From positions 4,032,501-4,096,500 of the forward strand of contig NC_069665.1 of the NCBI RefSeq assembly GCF_027244095.1: a stretch of DNA of 64,000 nt. The letters are read 5' to 3'. Below, in pieces: positions 33,238-43,004 of this stretch. The notes below the pieces were generated by a model that was given only the letters and a program-made list of their open reading frames with translations, was not told the origin of the DNA and ran no database searches. The position numbers and the translations under genes are program-made. Origin of the DNA: Hemicordylus capensis (Eukaryota > Chordata > Lepidosauria > Squamata > Cordylidae). Numbering within the stretch: the first letter of the stretch is position 1; every line of letters starts with the position of its first letter.

Positions 33238-33560
33238 GCATTCACCAGGATTTTATTTATTTATTTATCACATTTCTGTCCCACCTGATGTGTGCACCCC
33301 TAGGCAGTGTCCATAAGTTAAAATGCAACAAATATAAAAACAGGATAAAATGATTAAAACAATGATGATATAAAACCAATTAAACTGCATTAAAAGCCTG
33401 AGAAAAGACTTAAGCATCTCAAAACAGCCAGTGATGGAGAAACTCTGGTTTTGACAGAGAGTGCATTCCAGAGCCCTGGGGCAGTCACAGAGAAGGCCCG
33501 GTCCCAAGTAGCCACCAAACAAGCCAGCAGCAGCCATAACCGGAACTCCCCAGATGACCT
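33238..33560 (-). mobile_element. Antisense LINE 3' fragment
   Basis: TTTATTTATTTATCACATTT then CAGAGAAGGCCCGGTCCCA; same class as 6600-7175. Confidence 0.65.
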
Positions 33561-34011
33561 TAATAGGCAGGAGGATTCATGACAAAGGAGGTGCTCTCTT
33601 AAATCCCCTGGGATTCATCTAGGGTTAGATCTGGGCTACTCATCCTGATGGATGTCCTGACCAAGATCCCTTGATTGGTCACTGTACTGTAAAGACACTG
33701 TAAATGCAAGAGCATTCTGGAAGCCCACTTTGACAACTGAGGTCAAGAAGCCTAATTATTGTAACCAGCAAAGGCCACATTGTGCGTTTATTTGGAAGCT
33801 TTCCAGGGAGCAGTAGGATCCCTGCTGGGCCCATGGTGGCCAAGGAGCAGCCCCATCTTGCTGCCCTCAGGAGTTGGCTGTGGGAGTCAGCCAAACAGAA
33901 GGTGTGGCAAGCAGGAACAACAAGGGCAATGGAAGAACAAGACCTTCTCCTTCCCTCTGTCTGCAGTGGGTTGGGTGGGGGGGGAGATGTACTTTGGTCT
34001 GCCTCTTAAAC

Positions 34012-34200
34012 CAGGGGCATAGCAAGGTTGGAGCGGGCCCTGGGGCAAAACCTCAGGATGGGTCCCTGACACTCCCCCAGCCCTGGCCCCCTGCCAAAGA
34101 CACACCTCCCCGCTCCCATAACCTTGCTGCAGAACAGTTTGGACCTGGTGGGGAACAATGCATTTCGTCCTTACAAGGAGTGCTGTAAGACTGGCCATTA
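34012..34200. mobile_element. hAT-type element, left end only
   Basis: CAGGGGCATAGCAAGGTTGG, nearly identical to the left end of the element at 40231; no right end recognised. Confidence 0.5.
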
Positions 34201-34210
34201 TTATAATAAA

Positions 34211-34621
34211 CTAGTATTTTTTAGCCCGTTTTAATAACGGGCTCTAGTGGGGGGGGGGGTGCTGCTCTTGTGTTCCAAAGCCCAATCCTCTCCTTGGGCC
34301 GCCAGCGGGCTCAGTCCCTGCGCTGTGGCGGCCGCCAGCGGGGCCAGTCTTCTCGGCGCGGCAGCCGCCGGCAGCGGTACCAGTCCTTCCTGCTGCCGCC
34401 GCCGCCTTTCCCTGCTCTCTGCTCCCGGTGCCAGTCCTTGCCGCCGCTGCTGTCTTTCCTTGCTCCCTGCTCCCGGTCCGGGAGCCAACATGGCCGCCCG
34501 TGTCTGGACGGCCGTATCTTTCTCGGCCGTTCTGGGCATGCGCTCCGCACATGTCCAGAACGGCCGAGAAACGGGCCAGAAAAGGACACGGGATCACGCT
34601 CAAGGCTTTTATTATAGAGGA
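34211..34621 (-). mobile_element. Non-autonomous Helitron, 411 bp, GC-rich
   Basis: On the minus strand the 5' end is TCCTCTATAATAAAAGCC (from 34621) and the 3' end is a perfect stem-loop AGCCCGTT-ATTAA-AACGGGCT (34243-34223), then AAAAAATA and CTAG at 34211. The insertion sits between A and T with no target duplication, as Helitrons do. No Rep/helicase remains; the interior is unusually GC- and CpG-rich. Confidence 0.78.
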
Positions 34622-35394
34622 TATAAGCACAAACATGTCCAAAGGAAGGAAAAGAGACTTCCAAGAACTTCACCACTTCAGAATTCAGGTGAGGAGGATG
34701 GGTTCCCAGGTTGGAACAGTCCTGCACAGAAGATATCCCTGCACAGGAAAGCTAGCTTGTTAGGGACAGTCCAGGCAAACATTCTCCTTGAGGCACTAGT
34801 TGCCTACATGCAGGGAAGGGTTTTTTAAAAACCTAACCAAACCATGGAGAAACCAGTGGAACAGCCTGAAAGCTTAAATCTTAAATATAACCGCAGGAGG
34901 GGCTGTACCATATGAAAGTCCAAGTTCTGAATGCATTCTTGCCCTCTTGCAGATGAGAGGTAAAGAGCTGACCAGGGTGAATAAACCCTGACCAGGTTTG
35001 GAAGTATTCCAGATGTTGGCTCTGTCCCATCTGGGAGCAGCAGTTAAAGGACTGACAGGACTCTCTCCCTAGCATTTCAGCACAGGCGCTGAGCTGCTTC
35101 ATTGCGGCTTCCCCCTGCCACACAGTAGCCAGTTTCTCCATGGGTGGGGTTGACTGTGCGGATATCTCACACCCAGGCAGTGACTTTGCTCCTGGCAGGA
35201 AGGGTGTGCAATTGCGAGAGGCAGACTTGTGCAGTCAGCTTTCCCCACAAGGCAACAGTGTTCCCATCCAGCTTGCAGTCACGTTCTGGGAAAGGGGTCC
35301 CCTGCTGGTCGCAGGTGAGCCTGAAGGGGGCCTGAGCCAGCAGCTCATAGGATTCAATATCAGTGTTAGCTTAAGATGACTCATCATGGGATCA

Positions 35395-35820
35395 TAGGAG
35401 GAAGCTGCCTTATACTGAGTCAGGCCCTTGGTTCATCTTGGCCCAGGATTGTCTACACTGACTGGCAGCAGCTCTCCAAGGTTTCGGGCAGGAGTCCAGG
35501 AAATGCCAAGGATTGAACTTGGGACCTTCTGCATGCAAGGCAGATGTTCTACCACTGAGCCATGGCCCCATTCCCTAAGGCAGGGTTTCTCAACGTGTGG
35601 GTCCCCAGATGTAATTGGACTTCAACTCCCATAATTCCCAGCCAAAGGCCACTGGAGCTGGGGATTATGGGAGTTGAAGTCCAATTACATCTGGGGACCC
35701 ACACGTTGAGAAACCCTGCCCTAAGGGGATGTAAGGCTAGTGCTAGGTGTAGACCGCACTCACATGTAGTCAGCCGTCCAAATGCAAACCAGGGGAAACT
35801 CAGCTTAGCAAAGGGGACAA
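35395..35820 (+). mobile_element. tRNA-Ala-like SINE split by a MITE
   Basis: Halves 35395-35580 and 35719-35820 rejoin at CCCTAAGG when the MITE is removed. Confidence 0.85.
35581..35718. mobile_element. Near-perfect palindromic MITE, 138 bp, nested in SINE
   Basis: CAGGGTTTCTCAACGTGTGG and its inverse; duplication CCCTAAGG at 35573-35580 and 35719-35726. The arms are almost identical over their whole length, so this is probably the youngest MITE in the window. Confidence 0.95.
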
Positions 35821-35830
35821 TTTGTGCCCA

Positions 35831-36094
35831 CGCCACCTAATGGCACAGCGGGGAAATGCTTGACTAACAAGCAGAAGGCTGCCAGTTTGAATCCCCGCTG
35901 GTATGTTTCCCAGACTATGGGGAACGCCTATATTGGGCAGCAGTGAAAGAAGATGCTGAAAGGCATCATCTTAGACTGTGTGGGAGGAGGCAATGGTAAT
36001 CTCCCCCCCCCCGCCCCTATTCTACCAAAGACAACCACAGGGCTCTGTGGGTGCCAGGAGTCGAAATCAACTTGATGGCACACTTTACCTTTAC
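35831..36094 (+). mobile_element. tRNA-derived SINE (GTCGACTCCTGG family)
   Basis: GCCACCTAATGGCACAGCGG head to TTTACCTTTACC tail; a C-run near 36003 interrupts it. Confidence 0.85.
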
Positions 36095-36290
36095 CGCAAG
36101 GAAGAGCAACTGGCCCTCTCCATCCCCAGCACAGCATCCCTCCAGTGGCTGTTGCTGGTGTCTATCGTATGTTTCTTTTATAGGTTGTGAGCCCTTTGGG
36201 GGCAGGGAGCCATTTTCTTTCTTTCTTTATATCTATATCAACTGCTTTGGGAACTTTTGTTGAAAAGCAGTATATAAATATTCGTCATAT
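36095..36290 (+). mobile_element. Dispersed repeat with LINE-like 3' tail
   Basis: CTGGCCCTCTCCATCCCCAG, CCAGTGGCTGTTGCTGGTGT and AAAGCAGTATATAAATAT. Confidence 0.65.
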
Positions 36291-36427
36291 TTGCATTTGT
36301 ATCATTCCCAGTGAGTTCAGGAGGGGCAAAGTCATAGAAGAGGGGAACAGTAAGAAGTGGCGAGAGGCAGCCCATCTCTTGCCTCTGGCCCTCTTCCTCT
36401 CCTCTAGGGGTAACGCTTGACTCTCAG

Positions 36428-36574
36428 CTAGGTCCTGCTGAGTTTGCCATCTCGCTGTTTTGGACCTTTCACTTCTGCATAAATCACCTCCGCAGCTGGT
36501 TGCACTTCCCGTTTCTGGAAGTGGAGGTTGGCGTACGTCACATCGCTCACTTGGTTGGTTAAACCAGGATGAAG
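36428..36574 (-). CDS. Ig receptor exon 7: tail with two ITIMs and stop
   Basis: Acceptor CTCTTCTCTTGTCAG at 36575. Encodes LHPGLTNQVSDVTYANLHFQ, then KREVQPAAEVIYAEVK, ending KLSRT and TAG. Both VTYANL and VIYAEV fit the ITIM consensus (I/V/L-x-Y-x-x-I/V/L). It lies in a different frame from the longer open frame on the same strand, so ORF length alone would miss it. Confidence 0.83.
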   Translation of the reverse strand, partial: LHPGLTNQVSDVTYANLHFQKREVQPAAEVIYAEVKGPKQRDGKLSRT

Positions 36575-39500
36575 CTGACAAGAGAAGAGCACAGAAAGCC
36601 TGGTTATTTCTGAACAAGCAAATGGTTGGTAGAGGAAAAAATCAGGGCTGCAGGAAGCTTTTGTGTCCCTTGCAAAGAAGAACTGAGCGGGTTAGAAATG
36701 TAGGACTCTGATTTATGCTGAGTCAGACCATTGGTCCATCTTGCTCAGTATTGTCTGCACTGACTGGCAGCTAGGGGTGTGCAAACAGGTTCAAATCTGA
36801 ACCGGTTTGATATTGAACCAGTTCGGTTCGAAGGTTTGGGTTGAGCTGAACCACACCCAGTTTGGCTCGACCCTGGACCAAGCACCCCTCGCCAGCAGTT
36901 CGAGGGTTTGTCAAGGGACATGACCTTGGCCACGCACTGCGCATGTGCGGCAGCCTCCAAAATGGTTGCCACATCAAGGAAAAGGCCCAGAAATGGCCAA
37001 AGACTGCCTGAACTGGGTGATTTTTGCATAAAGGAAGGCCAGCGGTGGCGGGGGGGCCTTCGTGGATCCCCCCCCGCCACCTCGGAGAAGCCCTCTGGAG
37101 GGAGTAAGTTTAAAAGTTAAAAGGATTTTTTAAAAAAGTTCGACGAACCCCCCAAACTGAACCAAACAGCGGGAGTTCAATGGGGAGGGGGGACCAAACT
37201 GGCCCACTGTAAGGGTACATCCCTTACAGTGCTCACATATAGTATCCCATCCAAATGCAAACCAAGGTTGACTCTGCTTAGTAAAGGGAATAGTTCATAT
37301 TTGCTACCACAAGACCAGCTCTCCTCCTCAATCCAACTCTCCTCCCACGCCCCATTGCTGGCTGAAAGAGCAAAGATTCCAGTTATTATTGATGACTAGC
37401 AGAGGAGACGGGATGTAAAATGGTTAGAGCAGATACCATCCTGCTCTGATATTGCTGCATTCTGTCACTCACACACACACACACACACACCCTGCTTCAT
37501 AGGTGCGGAGGCAGAATAGCATGCTGCACCACCATAGCTAGTGTTATCATGGCTATCTTAATTCCAAAATTGCCAGCATGTATGCACCTGTGGGCATCTC
37601 ACAAACCTGGGTGTGCATTTAAACAGTAGTCACCGTGCTCACTTCAGTGCTGGTAACCCACATTAAACCCCGATTCACATGACTGTGTGAACAAGCCTAA
37701 GGTGTGAGGTTGACAACTCCTATTCAAGCTATTCCTGGAGACTGTTTTCTTGAATACGTGCTGCAATCTTTCCCACCATCATCAAGCCACGGAAATCGTC
37801 AGGCTTGCTTTCAGTACTCACCTGGAGATTGATGCTGATACCTGGAGACCAGGCAATCCTCTGGAAGGTTCTACCCCTGAGCTTCTACCGCTGAGCTCTG
37901 GCCCTATCCCATAAGAGCATATCTTGCAATTTCACATGTGAATGCAAGTGGGAAAGCAACAACAGACTGGCGCTAAAAGCAGTCCCCATGAAAGTGCCCA
38001 GGATCCATGTATAACTGTGTTCATTTTGTAGCAGCAGTCCTCCAGCTTACCTTCCTGTCTTCTTCCATTGACGCACATCCTGTCTTGGAGGAGTCTGCTG
38101 AAGTGTCCAAGGAAGGAAAATGAACAAAATTGTTTGATTAATAGTGGTCATTACTGGATGGACATGAAGGAATTTAAGATCTACTTCACACATCCGTATG
38201 AATCTCGGTTTAAAGTTAGACTTTAACTTTAGAATGAGTGTGTGAACCCACACCAAGGCAGGAATCTCAAATTCATCTTGGGACAAAAGCTAACATCGGT
38301 GATCTTGGTGTGGGTTCACACAATCATGTTGGTTACTGACTTTAAATTTCGATTCAAACTATTATGTGAACCAAACCTAAATGAAATAAAGGCATCAGCA
38401 ACACTGTAGATAACCCATCCTATAAAATCCCTTGTTCTTTTGATTCCACACAATGGTTCACAGCTAGATTTAATGCGGGTTTCCGATATGAGCATGATTC
38501 TGTGAACCCGCAGCAAGGTGGTTTATGGCCCGAGATAAATCTGGGATTCCCACCCAGAGCACGTTCTTACCCCTGGCTAACTAATTGTGTGTCGGTGCCA
38601 CATGGCTCCACATGGCACCTACACTTGAGTAGCCTCCCAGCCTGCATCAGGAGGCTCCCCATAATGCACTGCACATTTGCCCAGCTCATTATGGGAATTC
38701 CAGGGGCCTCCCAGCCCCCAAACCTCCTGGCTGCCAGTAGCAGCCAGCAAATGTCTGAGCACAGGGGCGCACCTAGGTCATTTTAGAACCTGGACCACCC
38801 CCCACCGTGACCCCGCCCAGTGTGAGGCCCCCCAGAAACCTACTGGGGGGGGTCCTGCCACGCCAAACCTCCTCCATTTAAAAAATAATAATTTCAGCCA
38901 CCGTGCGGCCAAGGGGTGGCTGACGGGAAGGTGGGGATCAGTCAAGCAGTCCTCCCTCCCCAGCAGCGGCTGGAATGATGCTGGGCCTATCCGTTCAGCT
39001 CAGTGTCTCCTGCGCAGCTGAGAGAGATTGTTGCAAGCCAGTGGCATCATGAGCTTGCAATGATCTCTCTCTCTCAACTGCGCAGGTGCACCTTGCAGTT
39101 AGCAAGAGACTCCAGGCCAAATGGACAGGCCCAGCGTTGCTCCAACCACTGCTGGAGGGGGGGGGGAGAAGGATTGCTCGGCTGACCCCCCGGCAGCCAC
39201 CCCTCAGCTGTGCAGTGACTGAAAATTTTAAAAATGGAGGTTCAACATGGCGGGGTGGGCCATGGGTTGGTTGCAAAGCCCCCCCCCCCCAGAATTTGGA
39301 GGCCCCCCAGACCTTGGAGCCCACGGACCGGAGCCCCAAGGTCCAGGGGTTAAAGCACTTCTGTCTGAGTGAGCAATCTAGGTAAGTTACGATTTTTAAG
39401 GCATCCTCCCTGGCAGTGTGGAGCCCTCTCTCCCTGATTGTGAGAAAGGGCTCATTGTGTGGAATCAAAAGACCAAGGGATTTTTTAAAATCATGGACTA

Positions 39501-42500
39501 TAAGGATGACCTGGTTGAGCAGGGGCGTATCTAGGGTAGGGCAGGCAGGGCACATGCCCCGGGCGCCACTTAAAGGGGGGCGCCATTTTGTAAAATTAAT
39601 TTTTTTTAAAAAAGGTGCCAAAAACAAAATGGCCACCGCACATGCTCAAATGGTCCCTGCGAGGCCGTAGAGGCCAGCAGGGTGAGGGGGAACCTTTGCA
39701 ACCCCCCCAGCCTTTAGGAAGCCCCCTGAAGGGGCTACAGGTAAAAAAATAATAATATATAATATAAGTCACTGTACACATATTCAGATTGGCACTATGT
39801 ACAGAGAATCAGGGCTTGTGAATACGGAGCTGATGCTTATGAGCTAGGATTGTATTCATTTGCTCTTACTTTGCTTCTTGTGATAAGTGAGTTAAATGTG
39901 ATGTCTTGCTAATATGGCTATTAATGGTGATTTTGTCTTTGAATCAGTGTGAAATCCTTAGTATTAAGGCCCACTGGGAGTTTCTTGCTCTCTTTCTCTC
40001 ATTTTAACTGTCTTTCTGAAAGACTAGAATATATTCCAAGCAGTGACACAGTTTTCTCTGCATATCCTTTAATTATTTTCAGAGTATCTGGAAAAAGTCA
40101 AATTCTCCATTGATTTTTAAAACTTATGTAATGGTGATGCTACAATGCATAGTAGAGAATTAGTCAGGCACTTCTGTTTAGTTTTCCAAGTACACCTCCA
40201 CATAGTATTTGGGTATTTCATGAGCCCCCACAGGGGCGTAGCAAGGTTGGAGTGGGCCCAGAGACAAGATTTTAAAATGCCCCCCCGAAGTAAAATTTTA
40301 ATATATAATTAAATAACCTATGTGCCACAATGGAACAGCATCCTAATTTATTTTTTTTAAGGTTGTGTAAGTTATGGATGATACAAGTCATTTAATGGTA
40401 CTAAAGAAAGACATGCTGTTCTGGAAGCTCCAGGTCTTAACACTCACATCAATTTTGGAGGATGAATACAACTGAAGGAAGTCCTGGTGGGTACATGGCT
40501 GGGGGAGTCAGTCATGTGACTTGCCTCTGGGGGCCCCCCCAAGGCAGTGGGCCCCCAGACAACTGTCTCCCCTTGCCCTATTATAGTTACGCCCCTGAGC
40601 CCCCACATACTGAAATTTGTAGTTTTCCAGCATTTTTTGGCCTGGCTACATCCACTAAATAAAAAACTAAATAGTTTTTGAAATATTAAAAGATTAATAA
40701 GCTTGACTTGTATTTTTGAGCTGATATTATGGTAAAGTTATCTGAAAGATGGGTGTCAGATGTTTGGACGGGGGGCGGGCGCAATTTCAGTGTTTGTCCT
40801 AGGCGCTTTTGTCCCTAGATACGCCTCTGTGGTTGAGGTCATCGGCCACAGATGAACTCTGCAAGCCTGAAAGCAATTCGAGCCGTTCCAAAACCCGAGC
40901 CACTTCTATAGCACTTCCTCTTGCTCTTCCACTCCCTGCTGGGTTGGTTCCTGCCCCTGTATACACTCCCCCTTCCTGTTAACCATGTCCAGCCCAGCAT
41001 CTCACACTTTGCACCCCACTTTGCCCTGATTGTTCCACTCTGGTTCCTGGACGCAAGTTTGGGGCGTTATAGAAATATTGTAAGTAAAATATAACATAAG
41101 TAAATAAACGGCTTCCTTTGCCTATCAATCCTACCTCCCAGTTCCAAATCCTCTCTTCCAGCTGATTTGCTCATCCATCTGTCTTTCTCGCCAGTACTCC
41201 CCCCCCACCCGGGCCTTTCCCTTTTGAAGCCCCCACCACCAATCCAGGGGAAGTCTGGGACCCTGCTTGTGGGTGACATCTTTGCACCCTTGCTTCCGCA
41301 AATCTGAGTCAGTTTTTGAATATTCCCATTCTGAACCCTTTTTTGGAGAATACTCTCAAATCTGATCCCCCCAGATTTGTTCAGAAACAGGATGCACCAC
41401 TGAAGCATGGAGGAGGGAATGAGTACATTCGGAGCCTGGAGGTCCCATTTAGCACGTGTCTTCAGAGGCCCTTGATAAACTTCCCTCGCGTGTGTTCGTG
41501 ATGCAACCTCGAAGCCTCTCGAAGGAAATTGGCTTTTATATGTCGGGTTGTGTGGAATTTTACCTTTGGGCTTTAGCTTGTACTTCCACACTAAGAGAGC
41601 TATCACCAGCAAGAGGAGGATTACCCCGGCACCAACTCCTACTCCAGCTCCAATGCCGATGCCAATGCCAGGGCCTGGTCCGACACCAGGTCCAGATCCA
41701 GGAGTTATAGGGTTGCTGTCTGGCTGTTTCTCTGCATAAAACACACACACACAGAAAAAATGAAAACCCAAGTCAGGACTTCCTGGAGACGAAAGCAACT
41801 GCCTGCCAGAACAGGCTGAGAGAAGTTCTGTTGGCCCATTGGACTGGTCTTGTGCTCGCAAGTATGGTTTTCCCCTTTGCTAAGCAGGGTCCACCCTGGT
41901 TTAAATTTTGAATGGGAGACTACATGTGTGAGCACTGCAAGATGTTCCCCTAAGGGAACAGGGCCACTCTGGGAAGAGCACCTGCAGGATTGCATGCAGA
42001 AGGCTCCAAGCATCTCCAAGATAGGGCTGAGACTTCTGCCTGCAACCTTGGAGAAGCCACTGCCATTGTCAACACAGACCATGTATCAGTATTGTCAGCA
42101 CAAAACTAGATGGAGCAATGGTCTGACTCAGTATATGGCATATTCCTAAGTTCCTCTGCTGGCCTGAAAGCTAAAGGCTACTGCTAAATAGAGGGGCACT
42201 TCATGTGGAACCTCCCTCAAGAGCATTGCCATTGTATCGGTCGCAGCTCTGAAATCAGCTATAGCAGAGGCAGCTAACTGAGAGGCTCTACCAGTTGTAC
42301 TACAATTTCCATCATCCCCAGCCTCCAATCAGAACTAGAGAGTCTCGAGTTGGCCACCCTGTGCCATACCCTTGCCTTTCTCCAGCCCAAGGGCCAGTCC
42401 CAAGCCACAGCTTCCCCTTCTTGTGGGCTACACATCATATTATTTTTGTCTCCCTTCTGCCTCCAGTCAAACAGAAGTAGTATGTGTGTTTATATATATC

Positions 42501-42948
42501 CTACTAGGAGGTGAGATCCATTTTTGACTAGGCAAAGTCATTTTGTACAGATTGCACTCATAGGAAAGATCAAGAAATGAAATATATGTCATAGAGTTTT
42601 TTATTAATGAGTTTGCAAAAGGGAAGTCAAAGGACAGGTTGACATTTGTCGGATTTCAACTTCAAACATTATTCATTTTATTTAATAATTACCATACATG
42701 GTAAATTTGAATCCTAGTAAATTTGAATCTGAGAAAGATCTTCTGCTTCTCTTGAGCATCATGTCATATTTGAATTATTGTACTGATTACTGGGTGTTAA
42801 AAATCTGTTGAGAACAATAACTGTTAAAATATGATCATCATATATTCAGCATTTCTGCTTTTAAAAATTATTTAAACCTCCCCCTAGCATATTCTGGTGT
42901 AAAATTCCAATGAGCCCTTGGGTTAGGGTGGTATAAAAATGCACCAAA

Positions 42949-43004
<56 letters not shown>

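Larger units (their letters stand above)
32690..36427. other. Intergenic region between the convergent DRC7 and Ig receptor genes
   Basis: Both genes point into this stretch, so it holds two 3' ends and repeats: a hairpin, a LINE fragment, a hAT end, a Helitron and two SINEs. I see no further exon. Confidence 0.6.

Noticed and set aside
34247-34828. 193-codon frame starting in a CpG-rich block
   Set aside because: Explained by the GC-rich interior of the Helitron at 34211-34621; Ser/Pro/Ala/Arg-rich translation with no domain.
38995-39636. 213-codon open frame on the minus strand
   Set aside because: Lies across hAT-type repeats and C-runs; composition is repeat-like and no domain is visible.
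41067-41563. Long read-through of the receptor membrane exon
   Set aside because: The donor AAAG|GTAAAA at 41564 and two downstream in-phase exons with ITIMs explain the gene better; the read-through ends in low-complexity and non-conserved sequence.
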